A stretch of DNA of 12,736 bases from Betaproteobacteria bacterium (GCA_025355395.1 JANXZT010000197.1:1-12736); one strand, 5' to 3'; shown: positions 1 to 7,847, counted from the stretch's first letter. Made by a program: numbers and translations. The notes: generated by a model from the letters alone, not told the origin.

Positions 1-140
1 TCGGGATGACGCTCGAGGGTGGTGCGGACCACATCGGCCAACGTCAGCGCTGACTGGGCGGACACGGCAGGGTCCATCAACGCCGTCATGAGGAAATGCA
101 ACGGGAAAGGCATCAACGAGGGGCACCGGCTTGGCGCCAC
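1..140 (-). CDS. TolC-family outer-membrane protein, N-terminal fragment (partial)
   Basis: An open frame on the minus strand starts soon after the urtA stop and runs off the left edge. It ends in the visible stretch ALTLADVVRTTLERHP, which resembles the first conserved helix of TolC/outer-membrane efflux proteins (typically LTLxEAVxxALExNP). Before it lies a short hydrophobic stretch ending AVSAQSA, consistent with a signal peptide. A GTG at 140, 14 nt after the urtA stop, or ATGs at 113 and 89 could be the start; none has a good ribosome binding site, so the start is open. Proteins of this family form trimeric outer-membrane channels for efflux or type I secretion. Only about 45 residues are visible, so the family call rests on a single motif. 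It is not urtB, which would begin with a different, membrane-permease-like sequence. Confidence 0.5.
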   Translation of the reverse strand, partial: MAPSRCPSLMPFPLHFLMTALMDPAVSAQSALTLADVVRTTLERHP

Positions 141-154
141 CCGCGTTGCAGCGT

Positions 155-1423
155 TTACTTCCCGTCGGGCTCGTCCTTTTTCTTGTCATTGCCGGCGATG
201 AACGGACTCCATGGCTGCGCGCGCACCGGACCGGGCGTCTTCCATACCACATTGAACTGCCCGTTCGCCTGCACTTCGCCAATGAAGACCGGCTTGTGCA
301 AATGGTGGTTCTTCGCATCCATCGTGGCCGTGAATCCGGAGGGCGCCTTGAACGTCTGGTCCGCCATCGCCGCAATGACCTTGTCCGGATCCGTGGACTT
401 GGCTTTCTCGACGGCCTGCTTCCACATGTGGATGCCGATGTAGGTCGCTTCCATCGGGTCGTTGGTGAGCGGCTTGTCTGCACCCGGCAACTTCTTTGCT
501 TTGGCGTAGTCTGCCCATTCCTTCTTGAACGCATCGTTGGCCGGGTTCTTGAGTGACATGAAGTAATTCCACGCCGCGAGGTGACCCACGAGCGGCTTGG
601 TATCGACGCCCCGCAGCTCTTCCTCGCCCACGGAGAAGGCCACTACCGGCACGTCCGTCGCTTTCAATCCTGCGTTGCCGAGTTCCTTGTAGAACGGCAC
701 ATTGGAGTCGCCGTTGATCGTGGACACGACGGCCGTCTTGCCACCTCCGGAGAATTTCTTGATGTCGGCGACGATCGTCTGGTAATCGCCGTGGCCGAAC
801 GGCGTGTAGGTCTCCAGGATGTCCTTGTCATCGACGCCTTTCGACTTGAGGAACGCGCGCAGGATCTTGTTCGTCGTGCGCGGGTAGACGTAGTCCGTTC
901 CCAGCAGCACCCAACGCTTGGCGCCGCCGCCTTCCTTGCTCATCAGGTACTCGACGGCGGGGATCGCCTGCTGGTTCGGCGCCGCTCCCGTGTAGAAAAC
1001 GTTTTTCGACAGCTCTTCACCCTCGTACTGGACCGGATAGAACAGCAAGCCGTTCAGCTCTTCGACCACCGGCAACACCGACTTGCGCGATACGCTCGTC
1101 CAGCAGCCGAACACGACAGCCACCTTGTCCTGCGAGAGAAGCTGCCGCGTCTTTTCAGCGAAAAGCGGCCAGTTGGATGCGGGGTCCACCACCACTGGCT
1201 CGAGCTTCTTCCCCAGCACCCCGCCCTTGGCATTGATGTCAGCGATCGTCATGAGCGCGACGTCCTTCAGGACCGTTTCGCTGATGGCCATCGTGCCGGA
1301 GAGCGAATGAAGTACGCCGACCTTGATCGTGTCTGCGGCTTGCGCCATGGCGCCGGTCCCCATTTGAGCGACGGCAAGCGCCGTCGCCAGCGCGAGGCGC
1401 TTCAGAAAGTATCTGCGTTGCAT
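155..1423 (-). CDS. urtA: Urea ABC transporter substrate-binding protein UrtA
   Basis: Periplasmic urea-binding protein of the UrtABCDE high-affinity urea importer, a type I periplasmic-binding fold of the branched-chain amino acid (LivJ-like) class. The mature part opens DTIKVGVLHSLSGTMAISE and continues with GCWTSVSRKSVLPVVEE, NGLLFYPVQYEG and DYVYPRTTNKILR, all typical of UrtA. The frame is open from 1516, but I place the start at the ATG at 1423 (422 aa), because it gives a proper signal sequence beginning QRRYFLKR. This matches the twin-arginine consensus RRxFLK, is followed by a hydrophobic stretch, and has a likely cleavage site near AMAQAA (about residue 27-30). The C-terminus ends in a charged tail, DKKKDEPDGK. 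It lies 233 bp behind ureG in the same direction, so it probably supplies urea to that enzyme. The permease and ATPase genes urtBCDE are not in the window. Confidence 0.93.
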   Translation of the reverse strand: MQRRYFLKRLALATALAVAQMGTGAMAQAADTIKVGVLHSLSGTMAISETVLKDVALMTIADINAKGGVLGKKLEPVVVDPASNWPLFAEKTRQLLSQDKVAVVFGCWTSVSRKSVLPVVEELNGLLFYPVQYEGEELSKNVFYTGAAPNQQAIPAVEYLMSKEGGGAKRWVLLGTDYVYPRTTNKILRAFLKSKGVDDKDILETYTPFGHGDYQTIVADIKKFSGGGKTAVVSTINGDSNVPFYKELGNAGLKATDVPVVAFSVGEEELRGVDTKPLVGHLAAWNYFMSLKNPANDAFKKEWADYAKAKKLPGADKPLTNDPMEATYIGIHMWKQAVEKAKSTDPDKVIAAMADQTFKAPSGFTATMDAKNHHLHKPVFIGEVQANGQFNVVWKTPGPVRAQPWSPFIAGNDKKKDEPDGK

Positions 1424-1499
1424 AGGTATCCCCGAGGTGATGAGAAAAGCGTCTTGGCGCGCGGTCATCCATCCGACGCCGCCGCTCAGCTGCTCCGTT

Positions 1500-1515
1500 C
1501 GCAGGAACCATGCCA
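1500..1515 (-). promoter_or_regulatory. Candidate sigma-54 (RpoN) promoter upstream of urtA
   Basis: Read on the minus strand, TGGCATG, four bases, then CTGCG gives GG and GC exactly ten bases apart, close to the RpoN consensus TGGCACG-N4-TTGCW. The GC lies about 75 nt before the chosen urtA ATG, leaving room for a start site near 1489 and a leader of about 65 nt. Two bases of the -12 element deviate (C for T, G for A/T). I did not find a convincing NtrC enhancer pair nearby. A nitrogen-responsive urea-binding protein would fit this promoter class, but the call is from pattern match only. Confidence 0.35.
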
Positions 1516-1656
1516 TCTCCGCCGGCGTGCGCTAACTCGTTGTTGCGCAATGAAGAGGTTCCATGCAGCGCACCAATGCGCCCAGGCAACTCCAGCGCCC
1601 GCGCACCACGCGCGATCACTGCCACCGTCATTACTGGTGCAGACGCACCGCTTTGG

Positions 1657-2307
1657 TCATCGGGAAGGCTTCTGCAAGCCCACCATGCCGCGCTCCAGCA
1701 CGAAACGCACGATGGTGTCGAGTCCCTGTCCGGTCTTGAGATTGGAGAACACGAACGGCCGCTCCCCGCGCATCGCCCGCGCGTCGCGCTCCATCACTTC
1801 CAGCGAGGCACCGACCATCGGTGCAAGGTCTATCTTGTTGATGATCAGCAGGTCTGATTTGGTGATTCCTGGCCCGCCCTTGCGGGGAATCTTGTCCCCC
1901 GCGGCCACATCGATCACGTAGAGGGTCAGATCGGAAAGCTCCGGAGAAAACGTGGCCGCGAGATTGTCGCCACCACTTTCGATGAACACGATATCCAGAT
2001 TGCCGAACCGGCGGACGAGCCGATCGACGGCCTCGAGATTGATCGACGCGTCTTCCCGAATCGCCGTATGCGGGCAGCCGCCGGTCTCGACCCCGATGAT
2101 TCGATCCGGCGTGAGCGCCTTGTTATCCACCAGGAAGCGCGCGTCCTCTTCGGTATAGATATCGTTGGTGACCACCGCGATCTGGTGGTGTTCTCGCAGT
2201 GCGCGGCACAGGGCAAGCGTGAGCGCGGTCTTGCCGGAACCCACCGGGCCGCCGATGCCAACGCGGAGCGGCTGGGTATTCACTATCTCGTCACGCGGCG
2301 GATTCAT
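1657..2307 (-). CDS. ureG: Urease accessory protein UreG (GTPase)
   Basis: SIMIBI-class GTPase that, with UreD, UreF and UreE, delivers nickel to apo-urease using GTP hydrolysis. The 216-residue protein shows the P-loop GIGGPVGSGKT (residues 17-27), the metal-binding CPH motif (C78-H80) that bridges the nickel-loaded dimer, ESGGDN around 110-115 and the guanine-specificity motif NKID at 157-160. It lacks a His-rich N-terminal tail, so its nickel-binding is likely confined to the CPH site. The start overlaps the ureF stop by four bases (ATGA), indicating translational coupling. It is the last gene of the urease block; 233 bp follow before urtA. Confidence 0.97.
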   Translation of the reverse strand: MNPPRDEIVNTQPLRVGIGGPVGSGKTALTLALCRALREHHQIAVVTNDIYTEEDARFLVDNKALTPDRIIGVETGGCPHTAIREDASINLEAVDRLVRRFGNLDIVFIESGGDNLAATFSPELSDLTLYVIDVAAGDKIPRKGGPGITKSDLLIINKIDLAPMVGASLEVMERDARAMRGERPFVFSNLKTGQGLDTIVRFVLERGMVGLQKPSR

Positions 2308-3014
2308 GAGCGAAACAACCGCGAGTACTGCGTTTCATGATGCGTGCTCGCCAGCGAGAACCCGGGCGCGAACGTGGAGATCGCATCATCGGAGAGGGTC
2401 ATGGCGGCTTCTACGGCCGCCGCCATGGGCGGACTTAGCGCGGCGAGCATGCGTTGACCTGCAACTTGCCCCAGGGGCACCAGCTTGATCGCGGCGAGCA
2501 CCTGGTTTTCGAGCCACGACCACACGTAACCGGTCAACGCTGGCTGCGGAGCAACGCCGAACCCACGCGCGAACAAGGCAAAAGCGGCCGGCAGTCCGAT
2601 CGGATGCAACGCTTCCAACGTCTGCCTTGCAGCTCGATCGAGCGCACCAAGGTCGCCGGCGAGCTTGATGAGCGAGTGCCCCATCTGCTCGCTTTCCGCG
2701 CGGAGCTCCGCCGTTTCCCGCGCCGCCCGATGCCATGCGTTCCAGTGCGCGAAGCGCGCCCAGTCCTCGCCCGCCGAGGAAAGCAGGCGCCACGCGATCG
2801 GGGCCTCGCTGCGCCGGATAACAAGATCGAGCACCTCCGCGATCCAGCGTTGCGCCGATGCCGCGTCGCAGACGATGCCGCGATCGACGGCCCACTCGAG
2901 ACCCTGTGAGTAGCTGTAGCCACCGATGGGCAGCGCCGGGCTTGCCAGTTGGAGCAACCGGATCAATGCCATCGGCGGGAGCGGCGCGGTGGGTGGGGTT
3001 GCCCCGGAAATCAT
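2304..3014 (-). CDS. ureF: Urease accessory protein UreF
   Basis: All-alpha nickel-insertion chaperone that bridges UreD-urease and UreG and gates GTP hydrolysis. The 236-residue product has the typical early motif LLQLASPALPIGGYSYSQGLE (about residues 20-40, where the Ser-Gly-Tyr part is most conserved), a central Ala/Leu-rich helical body, and the conserved C-terminal tail HETQYSRLFRS, which in the family contacts UreG and UreD. The start ATG overlaps the ureE stop (ATGA), and the stop overlaps the ureG start in the same way, so ureE, ureF and ureG should be translationally coupled. Length is normal for the family. Confidence 0.96.
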   Translation of the reverse strand: MISGATPPTAPLPPMALIRLLQLASPALPIGGYSYSQGLEWAVDRGIVCDAASAQRWIAEVLDLVIRRSEAPIAWRLLSSAGEDWARFAHWNAWHRAARETAELRAESEQMGHSLIKLAGDLGALDRAARQTLEALHPIGLPAAFALFARGFGVAPQPALTGYVWSWLENQVLAAIKLVPLGQVAGQRMLAALSPPMAAAVEAAMTLSDDAISTFAPGFSLASTHHETQYSRLFRS

Positions 3015-3508
3015 GGGCGCGCGTCCGGCTTTCCGAAATCGTGAATGACGCCCGCGTGGCGGCCACCGACGGCGTGCACGTGGCTACCCGCCGCGTAGGC
3101 ACCGCTCTCAGGCTGAAACGCCGCCCGCACCGCGATCACTTCGAACCCAAGGCCCCGCAGCAGGTTGGCGAAAATCACGTTCACCGGAAACCGCAACCGG
3201 CCCGGCGCGATTTCCACCGCAACGTGCCGGTTGCCCAGATGATAGGCCGCGCGCGCCAGCGCAAGGCCATCGCCGGCCCGCACTTCGAACAACTCTTCCT
3301 CCGCGGCGACCACCGCGACGACGCGCCCGTCCTCCGCCGCAAGAAGGTCGCCATCGCGCAGCGAGGTGCCCCGCTCGAGGAAGAGCCCGATCTCTTCTCC
3401 GTCGGTGAGCGTCATGCGCAGGCGCGTGTGTTGCCGACGCTCGAAAGACATGACCAGGGTCACATCCGGCGGCGCCGGGGCCTGGCATTTGCGCCGGACG
3501 ATGAGCAT
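3011..3508 (-). CDS. ureE: Urease accessory protein UreE (nickel metallochaperone)
   Basis: Dimeric nickel carrier that hands Ni(II) to UreG. The 165-residue protein has the N-terminal peptide-binding part (FERRQHTRLRMTL, then GEEIGLFLERGTSLRDGD) and the metal-binding domain with HLGNRH; its H95 corresponds to the interfacial nickel ligand (H96 in Klebsiella). The C-terminus carries only spaced histidines (H143, H145, H151, H156) and not a long poly-His tail, so it should be a low-capacity carrier. It starts 32 bp after ureC with no strong ribosome binding site, and its stop overlaps the ureF ATG. Confidence 0.95.
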   Translation of the reverse strand: MLIVRRKCQAPAPPDVTLVMSFERRQHTRLRMTLTDGEEIGLFLERGTSLRDGDLLAAEDGRVVAVVAAEEELFEVRAGDGLALARAAYHLGNRHVAVEIAPGRLRFPVNVIFANLLRGLGFEVIAVRAAFQPESGAYAAGSHVHAVGGRHAGVIHDFGKPDARP

Positions 3509-3540
3509 GGTGAGCGGTGCGAAAAGCGCCGTGAGTCAAG

Positions 3541-5238
3541 TCAGAACAGAAAATAGCGCTGCGCCATCGGCAGCACTGTCGCGGGTTCGCAAGTGAGCAA
3601 CGCGCCGTCGGCCCGCACTTCGTAGGTCTCGGGGTCAACGTCGATGCGCGGCATGGCGTCGTTCAGCTTCATGTCGCGCTTGCCGATTGATCGGGTCGCC
3701 CGCACCGCCACCAAGGGTTTCGCCAACCGCAGTGCCGTCACCGCGGGATTGCGAAGCGCTGCCTGCGACACGAACGTCACCGATCGCGTCAGCGCCTTGC
3801 CAAACGCGGCGAACATCGGCCGATAGTGCACCGGCTGAGGCGTCGGGATGGATGCGTTGGCGTCGCCCATGGCGGCAGCCGCGATCATTCCCCCTTTCAG
3901 CACCAGCAACGGTTTCACGCCGAAAAACGCCGGCTTCCATAACACGAGATCCGCGAGCTTCCCGGGCTCGATCGAACCCACCTCATGGGCAATCCCATGC
4001 GCGATCGCCGGATTGATCGTGTACTTGGCGATGTAGCGGCGCACGCGGTAATTGTCGTTGCGCGCGTTGTCTTGCGGCAGGGACCCGCGCTGCATTTTCA
4101 TCTTGTGCGCGGTCTGCCAGGTGCGGATGACCACTTCGCCGACGCGACCCATTGCCTGGGAATCCGAGGACAGCATGGAAAACGCACCGAGGTCGTGCAG
4201 GATATCCTCGGCGGCGATCGTCTCCCGCCGGATGCGCGATTCGGCGAAGGCAATGTCTTCTGCAATCGCGGGATCGAGATGGTGGCACACCATCAGCATG
4301 TCGAGATGCTCGTCGATGGTGTTGATCGTGTACGGCCGGGTGGGATTGGTGGACGACGGCAGCACATTCGGCTGGCTGCAGGCGCGGATGATATCCGGTG
4401 CGTGGCCGCCGCCCGCGCCTTCGGTGTGATAGGTGTGGATGGTGCGGCCGCCGATGGCTGCGAGCGTCGTCTCGACAAAGCCCGATTCATTCAGCGTGTC
4501 GGTATGGATCGCGACCTGGACATCGTGCACGTCGGCGACCCGCAATGCCGCGTCGATGGCGGCCGGCGTGGTACCCCAGTCCTCATGCAGCTTGAGCCCG
4601 ATCGCCCCTGCTTCGATCTGTTCTGTGAGCGGAGGCGTGAGGCTCGCATTGCCCTTGCCGAGAAAGCCGAGATTCACCGGAAACGCCTCGGCCGCCTCGA
4701 GCATCCGATGAAGATGCCAGGGTCCCGGGGTGCACGTTGTCGCCAACGTGCCGGTGGCGGGGCCCGTCCCGCCGCCCAGCATCGTCGTGATGCCCGACAT
4801 GAGCGCTTCGTCGATTTGCTGCGGGCAGATGAAGTGAACGTGCGCGTCGACGCCACCCGCGGTGACAATCATGCCCTCACCGGCGATGATTTCCGTTCCG
4901 GCGCCGATGACGATGTCCACGCCGGGCTGCACGTCCGGGTTACCGGCCTTGCCAAGGCGCGCAATCCGGCCATCCTTGATGGCGAGGTCGCATTTCACGA
5001 TGCCCCACCAATCGATGACCACCGCATTGGTGATCACCGTGTCGGCACAGTCCGCGGAAGTTCGCTGGCTCTGGCCCATGCCGTCGCGAATAACCTTGCC
5101 GCCGCCGAACTTGACCTCTTCGCCGTAGATCGTATGATCGCGCTCGATCTCGACCACCAGATTGGTATCGGCGAGACGCACGGCGTCGCCAACGGTGGGT
5201 CCGTACATTTCTGCATACGCACGCCGCGAAATCTTCAT
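3541..5238 (-). CDS. ureC: Urease alpha subunit UreC (catalytic)
   Basis: Catalytic subunit of the cytoplasmic nickel enzyme that hydrolyses urea to ammonia and carbamate. The 565-residue protein is full length. All active-site residues are present: Ni ligands H133 and H135 (DAHVH), H245 (AIHTD) and H271 (TYHTEGAGGGHAPD), the carbamylated lysine K216 (GLKLHEDWG) and D359 (SSDSQAMGR). The mobile-flap Cys-His pair is C318-H319 (MVCHH). Numbering is one lower than in the Klebsiella enzyme. The start overlaps the ureB stop (ATGA). Bacterial three-subunit architecture (UreA, UreB and UreC separate) is clear, unlike the fused two-subunit form of Helicobacter. No damage was seen, so the enzyme is predicted active. 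Confidence 0.98.
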   Translation of the reverse strand: MKISRRAYAEMYGPTVGDAVRLADTNLVVEIERDHTIYGEEVKFGGGKVIRDGMGQSQRTSADCADTVITNAVVIDWWGIVKCDLAIKDGRIARLGKAGNPDVQPGVDIVIGAGTEIIAGEGMIVTAGGVDAHVHFICPQQIDEALMSGITTMLGGGTGPATGTLATTCTPGPWHLHRMLEAAEAFPVNLGFLGKGNASLTPPLTEQIEAGAIGLKLHEDWGTTPAAIDAALRVADVHDVQVAIHTDTLNESGFVETTLAAIGGRTIHTYHTEGAGGGHAPDIIRACSQPNVLPSSTNPTRPYTINTIDEHLDMLMVCHHLDPAIAEDIAFAESRIRRETIAAEDILHDLGAFSMLSSDSQAMGRVGEVVIRTWQTAHKMKMQRGSLPQDNARNDNYRVRRYIAKYTINPAIAHGIAHEVGSIEPGKLADLVLWKPAFFGVKPLLVLKGGMIAAAAMGDANASIPTPQPVHYRPMFAAFGKALTRSVTFVSQAALRNPAVTALRLAKPLVAVRATRSIGKRDMKLNDAMPRIDVDPETYEVRADGALLTCEPATVLPMAQRYFLF

Positions 5239-5570
5239 CGCGGCTCGGACGAAGGTGGTACATCATCGAGCGCACCCATGATCGCCCCGGAGAAGCCATG
5301 CACGATGCGGGCGCCGGCGTAGGGAAGCAGCAGGACCCGGCGACGCTGTCCGGGCTCGAACCGGACCGCCGTGCCAGCGGCGATCGCCAACCGGCAGCCG
5401 CGCGCACGTTCCCGATCGAAGGCAAGCGCCGCGTTGGTCTCGGCAAAATGATAGTGCGATCCCACCTGGATCGGTCGATCCCCGGTATTCGCGACATCGA
5501 CGGGAAACGCCTCCCGATCGGCATTCAGGATGATCTCACCGTCCACGACAAAGAACTCTCCAGGAATCAT
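5235..5570 (-). CDS. ureB: Urease beta subunit UreB
   Basis: Small structural subunit of urease. The 111-residue product begins MIPGEFFVVDGEIILN and includes the family hallmarks NTGDRPIQVGSHYHFAETN and the C-terminal GQRRRVLLLPYAGARIVHGF. The frame is open upstream to 5657, but I chose the ATG at 5570 because the family starts at this MIPGE motif and the longer version would overlap ureA. It lies 46 bp after ureA, and its stop overlaps the ureC start by ATGA. In the trimer of trimers UreB packs on UreC near the active-site flap. Confidence 0.95.
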   Translation of the reverse strand: MIPGEFFVVDGEIILNADREAFPVDVANTGDRPIQVGSHYHFAETNAALAFDRERARGCRLAIAAGTAVRFEPGQRRRVLLLPYAGARIVHGFSGAIMGALDDVPPSSEPR

Positions 5571-5616
5571 GGCGCGCTTTCGTCCGATGATTGCGGTGCA
5601 GATGGAGCGACGGGTG

Positions 5617-5919
5617 TCATGGAATGGGTCGATGCACGGTGACGAGCTTGGTGCCATCCGGAAAGGTCGCTTCCACCTGTATTTCCGGAATCATTTCCGG
5701 CACGCCTTCCATCACCTGCTCCCGCGTCAGGTAACGCGCGCCCTCTCCCATGAGCTGCGCAACCGTTCGCCCGTCCCGCGCGCCTTCGAGAATTGCAGCC
5801 GAGATGAACGCGACGGCCTCGGGATAGTTGAGCTTCACCCCGCGCGCGAGGCGGCGCTCGGCCACCAATCCGGCGGTGAACAGCAGCAGCTTGTCGCGCT
5901 CACGTGGCGTCAGTTCCAT
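5617..5919 (-). CDS. ureA: Urease gamma subunit UreA
   Basis: Smallest structural subunit of urease, 100 residues. It begins MELTPRERDKLLLFTAGLVAERR and ends with FPDGTKLVTVHRPIP, both typical of UreA; VAFISAAILEGARDG is the conserved middle segment. A longer open frame reaches 6048, but the ATG at 5919 gives the family-standard N-terminus and has a good Shine-Dalgarno, CAGGAG, at 5933-5928 with about 8 nt spacing. The longer start would run into ureD. The gap to ureD is 34 bp. Confidence 0.95.
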   Translation of the reverse strand: MELTPRERDKLLLFTAGLVAERRLARGVKLNYPEAVAFISAAILEGARDGRTVAQLMGEGARYLTREQVMEGVPEMIPEIQVEATFPDGTKLVTVHRPIP

Positions 5920-5953
5920 GCCGAATGCTCCTGCCGACCGGTTGGCAATGAGC

Positions 5954-6859
5954 TCATGTTGACCAAAGACGAGGAGGGAGCGCCGGCCGGCCGATGACCA
6001 TGGGGCGCAACGCGGCCCACACCGCCGTGAGCCACGCCCGCACGTCACCCGTCGCGTCGGCTCGGCAACGTGCGAGCAAGGCGCCCGGGACCCGTGTCAC
6101 CGCGCAGTCATGGGGCGCAAGGTCCAGTGCAAGATCCTCCAGTGCAAGATCCGAACCAGCGGCGCGCGCGGCGGCGAGCCATGCGTCCTCGATCACGGGT
6201 GCGGCAATGAGCAGCGTGCCGAACACCGCATGACCGGCGAGGCCCGACACGGCGGCGCGCACGGAACTTGCCGCGGTCATCACGTTCTGCTCGACCCAAA
6301 CCAGTGCGCCATCGCGCACCACTTCGATGCGCTGATGCAGGTCGCCGCTGGCGAAGTGCTCGCCGTGAGCGGTGCGGCCAAGGCAGACGATGTCCCACGC
6401 GAATGCGATGGCCGACCCCGTCAGTTGCAGACGGGTATGGGTGCGCGCCTGCGCACCGTCGAACAGGATGGCTTCGTGCGGCAGCCATTCGAGCACAGCG
6501 CCGGACGCAAGCGTGGCCGCGAACGATTGGCTGGCGAAACACCCCCCGCTGCGATACCACTTCGCCGCGCCGGGGGTGATCAGTTGGGCGTGCGCGTCGT
6601 TGCCCAATCCAACACGAAGATCAAGCGCATCGCCGCCGGCAATGCCGCCGGGCGGATGCACGATCACCGCCTGACACACCGTTGGACCCTCGGGGTGCAG
6701 TGTTTTTTGCACGACCAGCGGCCCCTGATGGTCGCGATGGATGAGGCGCGTATGGACGTCCAGGCGCGCAAAGCGAAGTGCCAGCGTGGCCTGCCAGCGC
6801 GGGCCACGCGCCGGCGCCAATGCCGCACCCTGCTCGTTCGATACGGTAGCGTCGAGCAT
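5954..6859 (-). CDS. ureD: Urease accessory protein UreD (UreH)
   Basis: Scaffold accessory protein that binds apo-urease and UreF and provides the nickel passage to the active site. The 301-residue product shows the family motifs GPLVVQKTLHPEGP, VIVHPPGGIAGGDAL, TPGAAKWYRS and EWLPHEAILFDGA. It starts with ATG only 4 nt after the rsmI stop and has no evident ribosome binding site, so translation may depend on coupling to rsmI or an internal promoter within rsmI that I cannot identify. A perfect 15-bp tandem duplication near the 3' end adds five residues (see repeat). It is the first gene of the urease operon. Confidence 0.95.
   Translation of the reverse strand: MLDATVSNEQGAALAPARGPRWQATLALRFARLDVHTRLIHRDHQGPLVVQKTLHPEGPTVCQAVIVHPPGGIAGGDALDLRVGLGNDAHAQLITPGAAKWYRSGGCFASQSFAATLASGAVLEWLPHEAILFDGAQARTHTRLQLTGSAIAFAWDIVCLGRTAHGEHFASGDLHQRIEVVRDGALVWVEQNVMTAASSVRAAVSGLAGHAVFGTLLIAAPVIEDAWLAAARAAGSDLALEDLALDLAPHDCAVTRVPGALLARCRADATGDVRAWLTAVWAALRPMVIGRPALPPRLWST
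6123..6152. repeat. 15-bp perfect tandem duplication within ureD
   Basis: The plus-strand unit TCCAGTGCAAGATCC occurs twice back to back. In ureD (minus strand) it is in frame and gives the near-repeat DLALE-DLALD around residues 236-246, in the variable C-terminal part. It adds five residues without breaking the frame, and looks like a recent slippage or duplication event. Confidence 0.9.
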
Positions 6860-6863
6860 CGAC

Positions 6864-7847
6864 TCAAGCGTCTTTCGAGTCCGGTTTCATCGATATTGCC
6901 TGCGCGTAAATCGCGTCCCGCGCCACCCCCGTCGCTGCGGCCGCAATGCGCGCCGCCTGTGCCGGCGGTAACTGCTCGAGCAATGCCCGCAGCCAGCGCA
7001 AGCCGGCGGCGTCGAGGGCGGCAGGCGCCACGGGTTTGGCCGCGACATCCACGATCAGGACAAACTCGCCGCGCTCGCGATTGGCGTCCGCGCCGAGCCA
7101 CCCGGGCGCGTCGCGAAGCGGCATGGCGGCGATGGTCTCGAACCGCTTGGAAAGCTCGCGGGCGATGGTAATGCTGCGATCCGATTCGAGCGTATCGACG
7201 AGCTCGGCGAGGGTCGTGCGGATGCGATGCGGTGCTTCATAGAGCACGAGAGCGCACGGCAATGGACCGACCGCGGCCAGGAGCGCCCCCCGGGCCTTGG
7301 GCTGCGACGGCAGAAAGCCGGCAAAGAAAAAGTGCTCCGCCACAAGGCCCGCAGCGGAGATCGCGGCGATCACAGCACTGGGTCCGGGAATGGGGACAAC
7401 GGGCAAGTTGGCGTCGCGCACCGCGGCCACCAGTCGCGCTCCCGGATCACTGATCCCCGGCGTTCCCGCGTCGGTAACGAGCGCCACGCTGCGGCCTTCA
7501 CGCAGATGTTCGATCAACGACTCCGCGCGCCTCGCTTCGTTATGGGCATGCAGCGAAATCACGCGCGTGGCGATGCCGTAATATCGAAGCAGAGTACCGC
7601 TCACGCGGGTGTCTTCGGCCGCCACGATATCCGCGCTGCCGAGAATGTCGAGCGCGCGTAGCGTCACATCGCGCAGATTTCCCAGCGGTGTGGCGACAAC
7701 ATATAATGAACCGCCTTCCGCCCGGAACCGGACCTCGCCCGCACTTGGCACCGCACTTGCCGCCGCACTTGCCACCGCGTTTGCCACCGCACTTGCCATA
7801 TTTTCCGCTGCGCTGTCGCGCGCCGACTCTTCAGCGCTCCCGTGCAT
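6864..7847 (-). CDS. rsmI: 16S rRNA (cytidine(1402)-2'-O)-methyltransferase RsmI
   Basis: SAM-dependent tetrapyrrole-methylase-fold enzyme that 2'-O-methylates C1402 of 16S rRNA in the decoding centre. The core begins SLYVVATPLGNLRDVTLRAL and includes AAEDTR, the SAM-site motif TDAGTPGISDPG, VVPIPGPSAVIAAISAAGL, FAGFLPSQPKAR and ARELSKRFET, all diagnostic. Three starts are possible: TTG at 7859, ATG at 7847 (GGGG 6 nt upstream, chosen) and ATG at 7799. The core is preceded by 30-50 extra residues rich in Ala and Ser, which E. coli RsmI lacks, encoded partly by a 12-bp tandem repeat. It is divergent from lpoA with almost no spacer, as in the yraL-yraM arrangement, and is followed by ureD after 4 nt. 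Confidence 0.95.
   Translation of the reverse strand: MHGSAEESARDSAAENMASAVANAVASAAASAVPSAGEVRFRAEGGSLYVVATPLGNLRDVTLRALDILGSADIVAAEDTRVSGTLLRYYGIATRVISLHAHNEARRAESLIEHLREGRSVALVTDAGTPGISDPGARLVAAVRDANLPVVPIPGPSAVIAAISAAGLVAEHFFFAGFLPSQPKARGALLAAVGPLPCALVLYEAPHRIRTTLAELVDTLESDRSITIARELSKRFETIAAMPLRDAPGWLGADANRERGEFVLIVDVAAKPVAPAALDAAGLRWLRALLEQLPPAQAARIAAAATGVARDAIYAQAISMKPDSKDA
7741..7800. repeat. 12-bp tandem repeat, five units, in the 5' end of rsmI
   Basis: Five consecutive 12-bp units follow the plus-strand pattern GCACTTGCCACC with one to three changes each. On the coding (minus) strand each unit is four codons, giving MASA, VANA, VASA, AASA and VPSA. The period is a multiple of three, so gain or loss of units would keep the reading frame. 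The unit at the right end contains the third possible rsmI start codon (7799). Confidence 0.9.

Noticed and set aside
1424..1516. Longer urtA beginning at 1516
   Set aside because: It would put 31 residues before the Tat-like signal and include the predicted leader; the ATG at 1423 gives a proper signal peptide.
1641..1656. Small inverted repeat GGTGC/GCACC just after ureG (minus strand)
   Set aside because: Only 5 bp, with no T-run, and expected by chance in such GC-rich DNA; not called as a terminator or an NtrC site.
581..1921. Plus-strand open frame of 446 codons opposite urtA and ureG
   Set aside because: It is antisense to two unmistakable genes, is Arg/His/Ala-rich without recognisable motifs, and is explained by the lack of stop codons in GC-rich third positions.
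3985..5322. Plus-strand open frame of 445 codons opposite ureC
   Set aside because: Same reason: a shadow of the ureC codon pattern with no domain-like content.
5571..5657. Upstream extension of ureB into ureA
   Set aside because: UreB proteins begin at MIPGE, which here starts at 5570; the extension is only the ureA 3' end read in another frame.
6110..7171. Plus-strand open frame of 353 codons opposite ureD and the end of rsmI
   Set aside because: Low-complexity Arg-rich translation, with real genes on the other strand.
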